Source: Paracoccaceae bacterium
Lineage (GTDB): Bacteria; Pseudomonadota; Alphaproteobacteria; Rhodobacterales; Rhodobacteraceae
Reading direction: 5' to 3'
Length of the DNA: 64,000 nucleotides
Assembly: GCA_014654775.1 (NCBI GenBank)
Contig: JACVZW010000024.1
Coordinates: 1-64,000 of the forward strand
Part shown: in pieces, positions 44,598 to 53,878 of the stretch
Layout of the letters: each line of letters begins with the position of its first letter
Numbering within the stretch: position 1 is the first letter of the stretch
Position numbers and translations under genes: made by a program
Notes under the pieces: generated by a model
The model's input: only the letters and a program-made list of their open reading frames with translations
What the model was told of the DNA's origin: nothing
Databases searched by the model: none

Positions 44598-46106
44598 TCA
44601 GGGGGTGGCGGGGGCGCTGCCTTCGGCGGGCGGCGCGGGTTCTGCCGGGGCCTCGGTCGCCGTGTCCGGTGCCGTGGCGCCGTCCGCAGGGGCGGGGGTT
44701 TCGGGCGGGGCGACGAGGATGCCGTTCAGCCAGTTGCCCTCGGCCACCTGACCGGAGGCGTAGGTGAGCGTGCCGGGACCCTGACGTTTGCCCTTTTCGA
44801 ACTGGCCGACATAGACATCGCCGCTGGGATAGGTGGCGCGGCCCTGACCGTGAATCTCGCCCTCTTGCCACTGGCCTTCGTAGGTGAAGCCGTCGGGCAT
44901 GGTGAATTTGCCTGTGCCGTGGCGGAGACCGGCCTTGAAGTCGCCTTCGTAGACGGTGCCATCGGGATAGGTGGCCTTGCCCTTGCCTTCGCGCTGCCCG
45001 GCCTTCCACTGGCCGGTGTAGACATAGCCGTCGGACAGGGTCATCGTTCCCGTGCCGTCGGGTTGCGCGTTGGCGAAGTTGCCTTCGTAGACGGCGCCAT
45101 TGGGATAGGTGGCCTTGCCCCGCCCGGTGATCGCGCCGTCGGACCAGTTGCCGTCATAGGTCGCGCCATCGGGATAGGTGATGCGGCCCTGGCCCTGCGG
45201 CCGGTCGGCGCGGAGCGCCCCTTCATAGACCGAGCCGTCGGGATAGGTGAGCTTGCCCTGACCGTTGAGCGCGCCGTCTGACCAGATGCCTTCCAGCACA
45301 TAGCCGTCCTTGCTGCGAAAAATGCCGCGCCCGCTGCGCTGATCGGCGGAGAAGGCGCCCTCGTAGACGTCGCCCGAGGCGAAGCTGAGCGTGCCCGTGC
45401 CTTCCTTCACGCCATCGCGGAAGCCACCCTCGTAGACGTCGCCATTGGCATAGGTGAGCTTGCCCTGACCGTTGATCTGCCCGTCGGCCCATGTGCCCTG
45501 ATAGGTCATGCCGTCAGGCAGGGTGAGGGTGCCTGTCCCCTCGCGCTGGCCGGCCTTGAGGTTGCCGTCATAGACCGCGCCGTCGGGATAGGTGACCTTG
45601 CCCCGGCCTTCCTTTTGGCCTGCGACCCATGCGCCTTCATAGCGATAGCCGCCGGGGCCTTCGAGAAGGCCCTCTCCGTCATGGCGACCATCCTTGAACC
45701 GGCCGGTATAAGTGGACCCGTTGGCATAGCGCGCCGTCCCCGTGCCGTTGATCGCGCCTGCGACCCAGTCGCCGTCATAGGTGCCGCCGTCGGGATAGGT
45801 GATGCGGCCCTTGCCTTCGGGCTGGCCGTTCAGAAAGGCGCCCTCATAGACGGCGCCGTTGGGGTAGGTGGCGCGGCCGGTGCCAGTGATCTGGCCGTCG
45901 ACCCAGTCGCCCGTGTATTCATAGCCGTTGGGCAGGCGGTAGGTGCCGGTGCCATGCTGGAGCCCGTTGCGGAACGTGCCTTCGTAGACGGAGCCGTCAT
46001 CATATTGCTTGGTGATGACCTCGCCTTCGTCTTGTGCGGCGGCGGGGAGGGCCCCTGCCAGTGCCGCCGTCATGACCAAGGCCACCATCACCTGTCCGAT
46101 CCGCAT
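44598..46106 (-). CDS. Exported MORN-repeat protein (18 full repeats)
   Basis: A 502-residue protein with a signal peptide (ALVMTAALAGALPAAAQ). Eighteen consecutive 23-residue MORN repeats span residues 41-454, followed by a partial one and a Pro/Ala/Glu-rich tail. A typical unit is YEGAFLNGQPEGKGRITYPD followed by G. Repeats mostly alternate between YEGxF and YxGxW forms, giving a 46-residue super-period. Bacterial MORN proteins are poorly understood; membrane or lipid association is often proposed. ATG at 46106 follows GGGGCGGG; longer upstream frames lack a signal. Confidence 0.88.
   Translation of the reverse strand: MRIGQVMVALVMTAALAGALPAAAQDEGEVITKQYDDGSVYEGTFRNGLQHGTGTYRLPNGYEYTGDWVDGQITGTGRATYPNGAVYEGAFLNGQPEGKGRITYPDGGTYDGDWVAGAINGTGTARYANGSTYTGRFKDGRHDGEGLLEGPGGYRYEGAWVAGQKEGRGKVTYPDGAVYDGNLKAGQREGTGTLTLPDGMTYQGTWADGQINGQGKLTYANGDVYEGGFRDGVKEGTGTLSFASGDVYEGAFSADQRSGRGIFRSKDGYVLEGIWSDGALNGQGKLTYPDGSVYEGALRADRPQGQGRITYPDGATYDGNWSDGAITGRGKATYPNGAVYEGNFANAQPDGTGTMTLSDGYVYTGQWKAGQREGKGKATYPDGTVYEGDFKAGLRHGTGKFTMPDGFTYEGQWQEGEIHGQGRATYPSGDVYVGQFEKGKRQGPGTLTYASGQVAEGNWLNGILVAPPETPAPADGATAPDTATEAPAEPAPPAEGSAPATP
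44721..45986 (-). repeat. MORN tandem repeat tract, 69-bp unit
   Basis: The coding tract for the MORN repeats shows a 69-bp period with recurrent TATCCCGACGG-like blocks on the minus strand. Divergence between units is substantial, so the array is old and not a recent expansion. Confidence 0.8.
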
Positions 46107-46236
46107 CGCCCGCACCCGCCCCTTGCCTGCCGCGCGACAAAGCCTAGCCGCCGCCCCGGTTTGCCGCAAGCCGCGCACCTTTCCCTTGGGCTGGGTTCTG
46201 CTAGAACGTGTCGGAGAGTACAGGGAATTTCCGGGC

Positions 46237-47904
46237 ATGGCCGATACCTTCCGCCTTACGCTGGCGCAATTGAACCCCACGGTGGGGGCGATTGCCGCCA
46301 ATGCCGCAAAGGCGCGGGCGGTGTGGACGCAGGCGAAGGCGGCGGGGTCGGACATGGCCGCGCTGACCGAGATGTTCATCACCGGATATCAAACGCAGGA
46401 CCTGATCCTGAAGCCCGCCTTCGTAGCCGATGCGGTGGCGGCGGTGGAGGCTTTGGCGCGGGACTGTGCCGATGGTCCGGCGCTGGGCATCGGGGGGCCC
46501 GCGCTGCGGGAGGGGAGGCTTTACAACGCCTATTACGTGCTGCAGGGCGGGCAAGTCACGGCGACGGTGCTGAAGCATCATCTGCCCAATGACGGGGTGT
46601 TCGACGAAAAGCGGCTGTTCACCCCTGCCGATGTGCATGGGCCCTATGTGGTGAATGGGGTCCGGATCGGGACGCCGATCTGCGAGGACAGTTGGCATCC
46701 CGACGTGGCCGAGACGCTGGCCGAGACGGGGGCGGAGATCCTGCTGGTGCCCAATGGTTCGCCCTATCACCGGGGCAAGCCCAACTTGCGGCTGAACCTG
46801 ATGGTGGCGCGGGTCGTGGAGACCGGGCTGCCGCTGGTTTACCTGAACATGACCGGGGGGCAGGACGATCAGGTCTTTGACGGCTGTTCGATGGTGTTGA
46901 ACCCCGGCGGGCATTTGGCGGTGCAGATGCCGCAGTTCGAGGATTGCGTGACCCATGTGGAGTTCACACGGGGGCCGGAGGGGTGGGTCGCCGCGACGGG
47001 GATGCTGGCGTCGGTGCCGCCCGTGGCCGAGGCCGATTATCATGCGATGACCGTGGGCTTGCGGGATTATCTGGGCAAGTCGGGTTTCACCAAGGTCGTG
47101 CTGGGCCTGTCGGGGGGGATCGATTCCGCGCTGGTGGCGACGATTGCCGCCGATGCGCTGGGACCCGAGAATGTGCATTGCGTGATGCTGCCGTCACGGT
47201 TCACCTCGGCCCACTCGCTTGAGGATGCGGCGGATTGCGCAGGCAGGCTGGGTTGCCGGTTGGACACGGTGCCGATCACCGGGCCGCAGGAGGCGGTGGG
47301 CGAGGCGCTGGCGCCCTTGTTCGCCGGGACGCAGCCCGGGATCACGGAAGAGAACATCCAGTCGCGGCTACGCGGTCTGTTGCTGATGGCGCTGTCGAAC
47401 AAGTTCGGGGCGATGCTGCTGACCACGGGGAATAAGTCCGAAGTGGCCGTGGGCTATTGCACGATCTATGGCGACATGAACGGGGGGTATAACCCGATCA
47501 AGGACCTGTGGAAGACGCGGGTCTTCGACACTTGCCGCTGGCGGAACGAGAACCATCGCCCGTGGATGAAGGCGCCTGCGGGCGAGGTCATCCCGCCCCG
47601 GATCATCGACAAGCCGCCGAGTGCCGAGTTGCGCGACAACCAGAAGGACGAGGATTCGCTGCCGCCCTATCCGGTGCTGGATGCGATCCTGGAAGGGCTG
47701 GTCGAGAAGGAGCTTTCTGTGGCCGAGATCGTGGCGCAGGGGCATGACCTTGCCACGGTGAAGCGGGTGGAGGGGCTGCTCTACACGTCCGAATGGAAGC
47801 GCTTCCAGTCCGCGCCCGGTGTGCGGCTGACGCAAAAGGCCTTCTGGCTGGACCGCCGCTATCCGATGGTGATGCGCTGGCGGGATGGCAGCGGGGGGGC
47901 CTAG
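46237..47904 (+). CDS. nadE: Glutamine-dependent NAD+ synthase
   Basis: A 555-residue two-domain enzyme. The N-terminal nitrilase-type glutaminase has the triad Glu45 ([10 protein letters not shown]), Lys in VLKHHLPN and Cys in [10 protein letters not shown]. The C-terminal synthetase carries the PP-loop [13 protein letters not shown] near residue 290, [20 protein letters not shown] and [19 protein letters not shown]. It makes NAD from deamido-NAD, glutamine and ATP. ATG at 46237 is chosen because conservation starts there; the gene is divergent from the MORN protein. Confidence 0.96.
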   Translation: MADTFRLTLAQLNPTVGAIAANAAKARAVWTQAKAAGSDMAALTEMFITGYQTQDLILKPAFVADAVAAVEALARDCADGPALGIGGPALREGRLYNAYYVLQGGQVTATVLKHHLPNDGVFDEKRLFTPADVHGPYVVNGVRIGTPICEDSWHPDVAETLAETGAEILLVPNGSPYHRGKPNLRLNLMVARVVETGLPLVYLNMTGGQDDQVFDGCSMVLNPGGHLAVQMPQFEDCVTHVEFTRGPEGWVAATGMLASVPPVAEADYHAMTVGLRDYLGKSGFTKVVLGLSGGIDSALVATIAADALGPENVHCVMLPSRFTSAHSLEDAADCAGRLGCRLDTVPITGPQEAVGEALAPLFAGTQPGITEENIQSRLRGLLLMALSNKFGAMLLTTGNKSEVAVGYCTIYGDMNGGYNPIKDLWKTRVFDTCRWRNENHRPWMKAPAGEVIPPRIIDKPPSAELRDNQKDEDSLPPYPVLDAILEGLVEKELSVAEIVAQGHDLATVKRVEGLLYTSEWKRFQSAPGVRLTQKAFWLDRRYPMVMRWRDGSGGA

Positions 47905-47998
47905 TCCCGGGTGGCGCGGCGGGGCAGGTGGCCTTGTCCCTTTGCCGTCTTTTGCGGATCACCCCCAGAATGCAGTCTTCAAAAATGAAGAAAGCGGG

Positions 47999-48020
47999 CT
48001 TCATCTTGGCCCAAATACTC
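47999..48020 (-). repeat. 22-bp intergenic repeat, copy 1
   Basis: The reverse complement begins GAGTATTTGGGCCAAG and is identical over 22 bp to 53775-53796 and 61717-61738. It lies 95 bp after the nadE stop. A GGGGT/ACCCC hairpin follows it at 48022-48044. Confidence 0.85.
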
Positions 48021-48061
48021 TGGGGTCCGGGGTGAAACCCCGGGGGCCGGATGCGGGCGCG

Positions 48062-48142
48062 CGGCCGGATCGCTGGGACTTGATCGGCGCGAGGCTGGCG
48101 CTGGCGGGGGCGGCGGTGATCCTGTGGGGGCCGCGCGGCTAG
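48062..48142 (+). pseudogene. C-terminal remnant of YnfA/UPF0060 membrane protein
   Basis: The frame ends [20 protein letters not shown], then LWGPRG and TAG, which is the invariant C-terminal helix and tail of the four-span UPF0060 (YnfA) proteins. The first three spans are absent, and the upstream DNA is a repeat and hairpin. Its stop overlaps the convergent EEP gene stop. Only 26 residues of about 105 remain. Confidence 0.7.
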
Positions 48143-49611
48143 GGCGCGGTCACGGTGAAGGGGGCGATGGCCATAATGCGGTAATGGTCGTCAAACATCA
48201 GCCGCGCCTCGTAATCGCCGGGGGTGAGTTCCTCGTAAAGCTCTTCCGCCGGGAAGGTGAGGTCGCCTGAAAGACGCGAGCCCGTATAGGCGAAGCCGAG
48301 GTAGTTGTAGACCGACGGATCGCCCTTTCGGTAGATGCCCACCCAGTCGAGCTTGAACCCCGGCGCGCCGGTGAAGCGGAGGGCGACATCGCTGCCGGGG
48401 GTGACGGGGGCGGTCACCTCTAGTGTCGCGGTTGCGCCTTCGGGTTGCAGGGTGAAGGCGGTGCGGGCGATTTCCTTGCCTTCGGCATCAAGGAGCAGCG
48501 CATCGTAGTCGCCGGGGGCGAGGCCGAGCGTGGAGAGGCGGACCGTGGGCCGGTCGGCGCTGTCGACATCGCCGATGCCAATGATGGCGGCATCCGCGCC
48601 CGCGCCTCGGGGGACGACATAGCCGGACCAGAGACCCCGTTCGGGCAGGAGCGCGCGCAGGGTGAAGCTGTCGCCCATCCGAAGCGGGCGGGGTTCGACG
48701 GCGATGCGGGCAGGCGCTGGGGCCGGGGTGAGCGATAGCTCGGCCAGTACGGCACGGTGGTCCGAGGGCCAAGGGGTGAGCGAGAGGCCGTTCTGGGGAT
48801 TGCCAGCCTCGCCCATCACCAGCGCGGCGGTGGCGGTGGCATTGGCGATCCACACGAAATCGATGCGGTCCAACGTCTCGTTTTCGGGAATAGAGGGATA
48901 GGGGCGGCCCGGGGTCCAGGTCAGGCCGGGTTGCGCCACCGGGTCGGGGTTCGCGGCGCGGAAGGCATCGGTGAAGCCTGCCGCCTGCATCGCTTTGGAG
49001 ACGGGCCATGGGATCACGCCGTCGCCGCTTTCATCGAGATGCGAGGGGCTGTTGAAATCGCCCGTCACGATCAGGGGAATTCCCGCCGCGATGACGGGGG
49101 CGAGGCCTACGATGAGCGCCTCTGCCTCGGGCAGGCGGGTGTCGGCCTCGTTGGCGAGAACCTCTTCCGGGGTCGCGCCGTCGCGCAGGAGTTCGGGGCC
49201 GTAGGGATCGGAGGTGAGGTGCGTATTGGCCACAGCCACCACCCGGTGGGGGGCGACCTGCACCAGCGCATGCAGCGCATCAGGGTTGAGGCCTGCGGTC
49301 GAATAGGGCGGGGCCTCGGTCGCCGTTGTCTCGCCCGCGCCGGAATCAAAGATCGGATAGCGCGAGATGATGTGGCGGCGGGTGTCCACGTAGGGATAGC
49401 CTGCAGCGGCGGCAATCTCGGCAGTGCGGCCGTCGGGTTCCTGCAGGCCCACGATATCGGCGTCCGAGAGGCGGATCGCCTCGACCACCTTGGCGAAGCT
49501 GACCTGATCGCCGCCATACCAGATATTGAAGCTGAGGACCTTGAGGCGCGTTTCCTCCTGCGCGGTGGCAGAGAGGGGGAAGAGCAAAAGCAAAGGCAAA
49601 AGAAGGCGCAT
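48139..49611 (-). CDS. Secreted endonuclease/exonuclease/phosphatase-family hydrolase
   Basis: A 490-residue exported protein with signal [16 protein letters not shown]. The EEP catalytic domain shows [38 protein letters not shown] and the terminal [13 protein letters not shown] with the general His-Asp pair. A beta-rich C-terminal extension (about residues 300-490) has two repeated halves (TFTLQPEG and LMFDDHYR-like ends). It may cleave phosphodiesters in nucleic acid or phospholipid head groups. ATG at 49611. Confidence 0.82.
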   Translation of the reverse strand: MRLLLPLLLLFPLSATAQEETRLKVLSFNIWYGGDQVSFAKVVEAIRLSDADIVGLQEPDGRTAEIAAAAGYPYVDTRRHIISRYPIFDSGAGETTATEAPPYSTAGLNPDALHALVQVAPHRVVAVANTHLTSDPYGPELLRDGATPEEVLANEADTRLPEAEALIVGLAPVIAAGIPLIVTGDFNSPSHLDESGDGVIPWPVSKAMQAAGFTDAFRAANPDPVAQPGLTWTPGRPYPSIPENETLDRIDFVWIANATATAALVMGEAGNPQNGLSLTPWPSDHRAVLAELSLTPAPAPARIAVEPRPLRMGDSFTLRALLPERGLWSGYVVPRGAGADAAIIGIGDVDSADRPTVRLSTLGLAPGDYDALLLDAEGKEIARTAFTLQPEGATATLEVTAPVTPGSDVALRFTGAPGFKLDWVGIYRKGDPSVYNYLGFAYTGSRLSGDLTFPAEELYEELTPGDYEARLMFDDHYRIMAIAPFTVTAP

Positions 49612-49718
49612 CGGACATCCCCTATCGGGTGGTTGCGGGCGCAGTCTGGCGGCTTTGCGTGAAGGATGGACGACGGATTGCCTTGTCGGCAAGGAAAATG
49701 AACGACTGGGGCGGGCGA

Positions 49719-50684
49719 TCAGACGGCGCTGACCACTGCCTCGGGCAGAAGGCGGGCCACGTCTTCGGCGCGGCACAGTTCCGTCGCATCGGACATGACG
49801 GCAGCGGCGGCGGCGGCGACGCCTTGCGCGAGGGCCGCGCCTTCGGACTGGCCACGGGCCAGCGCGAGGACATAGCCGCCCACGAAACTGTCGCCCGCGC
49901 CGACCTTGGAGCGGACCTGCACCTTGGGGGCCTTGGCGAAGAGGCGCTGGGTGGCGTCGGCAAGGACGGAGCCGTCTGCGCCGCGCGCGACGATGACCTT
50001 CTTTGCCACGCCGCGCGCCACGAGCGATTGCGCGAAATCGGCGGTGTCGGCGCGGGTTTCGAGCGGGCGGCGGGCGAGCGCCTCTGCCTCTTCGCCGTCC
50101 ATGCGGAGGACTTCGAGGTCGGGGATCGGGTGGTCGACGGCCTGTGTCAGTGCCGACCCGGAGGTATCCAGCACGACGCGCATCCCTGCCATGGCGGCGG
50201 CGAGGCGGGCGGGGAAATCCATCGGCACGCCGGGGGGTTGGCTGCCCGAGATGACGGCGAAACCGCCCGGTTTTCCGGCCGCGCGGAGGAGCATGAAGAC
50301 GCGATCCTGATCTTCCTGATGCCAGACGGGGCCGGGCAGCATGAAGCGGTATTGGCGGCCGGTGGAGGCTTCGTTCACGGTGAGGCTTTGCCGCGTCTCG
50401 CCCGGGCCGGTGATGCCGAGGAACATGACCCCTTCGCGGCGGATCAGTTCGGCAAGGCGGTCGCCCGTCAGCCCGCCGAGCGCAACAAGGGCGAGGGATT
50501 CGCCGCCCAAGGCATGCACGGCGCGGCTGACATTAAGGCCGCCGCCACCGGGATCAAGCTGGGGTTCGGAGCAGCGCAGTTTCTCATCCGGCACCATCAC
50601 CGGCACGGCAGAGGCCATGTCGAGTGCGGGGTTGAGGGTGAGGGTCAGGATCGGGGCCTGCCGGGGGGAGGGGGTGTCAGGCAT
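49719..50684 (-). CDS. PfkB-family hexose kinase (phosphofructokinase-like)
   Basis: A 321-residue ribokinase-fold kinase. LTLNPALDMA, DPGGGGLNVSRAVHALGG and the C-terminal KVGAGDSFVGGYVLALARG with the catalytic Asp match the 1-phosphofructokinase/PfkB (LacC) subfamily. Activity on fructose 6-phosphate, fructose 1-phosphate or tagatose 6-phosphate is possible. No PTS fructose genes are near. ATG at 50684. Confidence 0.85.
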   Translation of the reverse strand: MPDTPSPRQAPILTLTLNPALDMASAVPVMVPDEKLRCSEPQLDPGGGGLNVSRAVHALGGESLALVALGGLTGDRLAELIRREGVMFLGITGPGETRQSLTVNEASTGRQYRFMLPGPVWHQEDQDRVFMLLRAAGKPGGFAVISGSQPPGVPMDFPARLAAAMAGMRVVLDTSGSALTQAVDHPIPDLEVLRMDGEEAEALARRPLETRADTADFAQSLVARGVAKKVIVARGADGSVLADATQRLFAKAPKVQVRSKVGAGDSFVGGYVLALARGQSEGAALAQGVAAAAAAVMSDATELCRAEDVARLLPEAVVSAV

Positions 50685-50810
50685 GATGCGGCCCTTCGTC
50701 TTGGAGTGGGCGGCATGATAGCGCTAACGGGGCCTGCGGGGCAAGGCGGGCGTGGTCGGTCCGGTGGGGGTGCGGGGGAGGGGGAAGGGGCCCCCTCTCC
50801 CGCCTGCGGA

Positions 50811-51746
50811 TCAGAGCATCAGCTGGTAGCTGGCGGGCACGTAGCGGAAGCCGTCGCCGTTCGTTTCGACGAAGCCAATTGCGGGGAAGGGCATGTGATA
50901 GCCCGCGAAGGGGATGCGGTCGGTGGCGAGCATGCCGAGGATCTGGCGGCGGGTCGCGGCGGCCTGTGCCTTGTCCTGATCGAAGCGGACCTCCCAGTCC
51001 GGATAGGCCAGCGACCAGACGTAATGGTTCGTCGTGTCGGCGAGGATCGCCATGCGCGCGCCATTGCTTTCCAGCATATAGGTGAAATGGCCCGGGGTGT
51101 GGCCCGGGGCGGCCATTGCGGTGATGCCCGAAACGACCGCGCCGCCATCGTCGAGGAAGGTGAACTTGTCGTTCAGCGGCTTTACCTTGGCGTCGAACCC
51201 TTCATTCGCGGCGGTGGACCAGTTGTTGTGTTCGGTCGCGCCGGTCACGTAGCGGGCGTTCGGATAGGTGACAGTGCCATCTTCGGCGGAGAGGCCGCCG
51301 ATGTGGTCGCCATGCATATGGGTGAGGACGACGATGTCGATCTGGTCAGGCGTGATCCCAGCGCTGGCGAGGGCGGCGGTGGTGCCTTCGGCGGAGAGGC
51401 CGGTGTCGAAAAGGACCAGCTCCGTCCCGGTGTTCGCCACGACGGGGGTGAAGAAGTTGAAGGTCCGGTCGGCGGGGATGAAGTTCGCGGCTGAGGCTGC
51501 GGCGAATTCCTCGGGGGTCACGTTCATGCCGAAGGTTTCTTGCGGCTTGTCGCCCGCACGGGTGCCGGCGAGGACGGTGGTCACCTCGAACCCGCCGAGT
51601 TTCACCCGGTGAAAGGGCGCGTGCATCGCGCCCTGCTGGGGGGCTGCGGCCAGCGCGGGGCGGGCGGTGAGAAGCGCGGGGGCGGCGAGGGGAAGGGCGG
51701 CACCGGCAAACAGCGCCATCCGGCGCGACAGGGTCGGGGTCGTCAT
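50811..51746 (-). CDS. Exported metallo-beta-lactamase-fold hydrolase
   Basis: A 311-residue protein with a Tat-like leader (SRRMALFAGAALPLAAPALL). The zinc motif is VVLTHMHGDHIGGL, followed by NARYVTGATEHNNW, AAPGHTPGHFTYML and ILADTTNHYVW, all expected of a dinuclear MBL enzyme. Relatives include lactonases and quorum-quenching hydrolases, but specificity cannot be told. ATG at 51746 follows GGAGG. Confidence 0.85.
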   Translation of the reverse strand: MTTPTLSRRMALFAGAALPLAAPALLTARPALAAAPQQGAMHAPFHRVKLGGFEVTTVLAGTRAGDKPQETFGMNVTPEEFAAASAANFIPADRTFNFFTPVVANTGTELVLFDTGLSAEGTTAALASAGITPDQIDIVVLTHMHGDHIGGLSAEDGTVTYPNARYVTGATEHNNWSTAANEGFDAKVKPLNDKFTFLDDGGAVVSGITAMAAPGHTPGHFTYMLESNGARMAILADTTNHYVWSLAYPDWEVRFDQDKAQAAATRRQILGMLATDRIPFAGYHMPFPAIGFVETNGDGFRYVPASYQLML

Positions 51747-51872
51747 GGCATCCTCCGTCAGGTTGACTATCCGGAAGGATAGGGCCTTGGGCGGGGCGGG
51801 CCATTCACGGCTGCGTCGGGGATGCGCACGGGCGCACAAGAGGTGTGCGGGGGGGTGGGGTGGAACCCCAGC

Positions 51873-52310
51873 CTACTCCCACCATGGATCGATGCGGGCG
51901 ATGTCTTCGTCGGACCAGCCGAAATGATGAGCGAGTTCATGGACGACGACATGGGCGATCAGGTCGCCCAGACCCACATCGCCGCGATCGATCCATTCTT
52001 CAAGGATCGGGCGGCGGAAGAGCCAGACGATATCGGGATGGGTGGGCTGTTCCATGACCGATTTCTCGGTCAGCGGCGTGCCTTCGTAGAGGCCTGTGAG
52101 TTCGTAGGGGTCTTCCATCCCCATCGCCTCGACCACGTCATCGGGGGGGAAGTCGACGATCCGCAGGGCCACACGGGTGGCGTGGTCGCGCCACGGCTGG
52201 GGCAGGTTGACCACGGCGTCATGGGCGAGTTGTTCGAAGAGCGCGAGGTCGGGCGCGGTGAAGGCGTCCCAGCCGGAGGCCTGCGGATCGGGATTGTCGG
52301 CTGTGGTCAT
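51873..52310 (-). CDS. Metallopeptidase family protein (zincin, HExxH)
   Basis: A 145-residue cytoplasmic protein with HVVVHELAHHFGWSDEDI near the C-terminus, the HExxH motif of the small zincin-like family. DPYELTGLYEGTPLTEKSVM and PDIVWLFRRPILEEW are conserved in the family. The protease activity of these proteins is not well established. ATG at 52310 follows GAGGGGAAG. It is divergent from gltX. Confidence 0.85.
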   Translation of the reverse strand: MTTADNPDPQASGWDAFTAPDLALFEQLAHDAVVNLPQPWRDHATRVALRIVDFPPDDVVEAMGMEDPYELTGLYEGTPLTEKSVMEQPTHPDIVWLFRRPILEEWIDRGDVGLGDLIAHVVVHELAHHFGWSDEDIARIDPWWE

Positions 52311-52398
52311 GGCTTCCCCTCGCTTGCCCCCCCCAGATATGGACAAAAGCGCCCGCCTGTGAAAGAGGAACGGGGGTCCAACGGAGCCCGTTTTTCCC

Positions 52399-53736
52399 AT
52401 GACCACGCCGTCCAAAGTCACCACCCGTTTCGCGCCCTCGCCCACTGGATATATCCATGTGGGCAATCTGCGCACCGCGCTGATGAATTACCTGATCACC
52501 CGCAAGGCGGGGGGGACCTTCATCCTGCGGCTGGACGACACGGATCAGGAGCGGTCGAAGCAGGAGTATATTGACGGGCTGAAGCAAGATCTGGCGTGGC
52601 TGGGCATCCACTATGATCGCGTGGAGCAGCAGTCGAAGCGGCTGGCGCGCTATGCCGAGGCGGCGGAGCAACTGAAGGCAGCGGGGCGGTTCTACGAGTG
52701 TTTCGAGACGCCGGTCGAGCTGGACCTGAAGCGGAAGAAGCTTTTGAACATGGGGCGTCCGCCGGTCTATGACCGTGCGGCCCTGTCCTTGACCGAAGAG
52801 CAGAAGGCCGCCTTCCGGGCCGAGGGGCGCCAGGGGTATTGGCGGTTCCGGCTGGATCAGGAGCGGATCGAGTGGCGCGACGGGATCATCGGCGACATCT
52901 CGATCGATGCGGCGTCGGTGTCGGACCCGGTGCTGATCAAGGCGGATGGGCAGGTGCTTTATACCTTCGCCTCGTCCGTGGATGATGTGGATATGGGGGT
53001 CACGCATATCGTGCGGGGCGCGGACCATGTGACCAACACCGCCACGCAGATCCAGATCATGAAGGCGCTGGGCGGCACGCCGCCCGAGTTCGCCCATCAC
53101 AGCCTGCTGACCGGTCCGCAGGGCGAGGAATTGTCCAAGCGGCTGGGCGTGCTGTCCTTGCGCGACCTGCGGGCGCGGGGGGTGGCACCGCTCGCGCTGA
53201 TGTCGCTGATGGCGCGGCTGGGGTCTTCGAAGCCGGTGGAGCTTGCCTCGTCGATGGACGACCTGATCGACGGGTTCGATGTGGGCACCTTCGGGGCGGC
53301 ACCGACGAAGTTCGACGCGGAAGACCTGTTCCCGCTGACGCGGGCGCATGTGCAGAGCCTGCCCTTTGCCGCCGTGGCGGAGCGGATCGCGGCGCTGGGC
53401 GTGCCGGCGGAGGAGGCAGAGGCCTTCTGGGCTGTGGCGAAGGGGAATATCACCGTGCTTGCGGACCTTGGCGAATGGTGGGCGCTGTTCCGCGACGGTG
53501 CCGAGCCGATGGTGGAGCCAGGGGATGAGGAGTTCATCCGCGAGGCGGTGGCAATGCTGCCAGTGCGGCCTTGGACCAACGCGACATGGCGCGAATGGAC
53601 CGAGGCCGTGAAGGCGGCAACGGGGCGGAAGGGCAAAGCGCTTTACATGCCGTTGCGCAAGGCGCTGACGGGGCGGGCCAATGGGCCGGAGATGGCTGAG
53701 GTGATGCCGCTTTTGAAGGTGGTGAAGGCGGGGTGA
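52399..53736 (+). CDS. gltX: Glutamate-tRNA ligase
   Basis: A 445-residue class I synthetase. FAPSPTGYIHVGNLRTALMN carries the HIGH-type motif (HVGN), DDTDQERSKQEYIDGLKQDL the glutamate-site region, and GEELSKRLG the KMSKS-type loop. The protein is a short form without the zinc-binding insertion seen in some GluRS. Alphaproteobacteria often have two GluRS enzymes, one charging tRNA-Gln for transamidation; which this is cannot be told. ATG at 52399. Confidence 0.94.
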   Translation: MTTPSKVTTRFAPSPTGYIHVGNLRTALMNYLITRKAGGTFILRLDDTDQERSKQEYIDGLKQDLAWLGIHYDRVEQQSKRLARYAEAAEQLKAAGRFYECFETPVELDLKRKKLLNMGRPPVYDRAALSLTEEQKAAFRAEGRQGYWRFRLDQERIEWRDGIIGDISIDAASVSDPVLIKADGQVLYTFASSVDDVDMGVTHIVRGADHVTNTATQIQIMKALGGTPPEFAHHSLLTGPQGEELSKRLGVLSLRDLRARGVAPLALMSLMARLGSSKPVELASSMDDLIDGFDVGTFGAAPTKFDAEDLFPLTRAHVQSLPFAAVAERIAALGVPAEEAEAFWAVAKGNITVLADLGEWWALFRDGAEPMVEPGDEEFIREAVAMLPVRPWTNATWREWTEAVKAATGRKGKALYMPLRKALTGRANGPEMAEVMPLLKVVKAG

Positions 53737-53774
53737 GCCTCTGGCGTCGCGCTTTTGGCTGGCCCAGTTTTTTT

Positions 53775-53796
53775 GAGTATTTGGGCCAAGATGAAG
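53775..53796 (+). repeat. 22-bp intergenic repeat, copy 2
   Basis: GAGTATTTGGGCCAAG and the six following bases are identical to the copies at 47999 and 61717. It lies 38 bp after the gltX stop and is preceded by a run of seven T residues. Confidence 0.85.
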
Positions 53797-53878
53797 GGGC
53801 GGGTCGCGCTTTTACTTGAAAGGGCGCCCGCTTCGTTTGTGGGCGAGGTGCGGGGGTGACCCCTTCGGAGGAGCGCGG

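Noticed and set aside
44721-45986. Regular 69-bp periodicity considered as a CRISPR or satellite array
   Set aside because: Units diverge continuously, have no distinct spacers, and encode MORN repeats in one frame.
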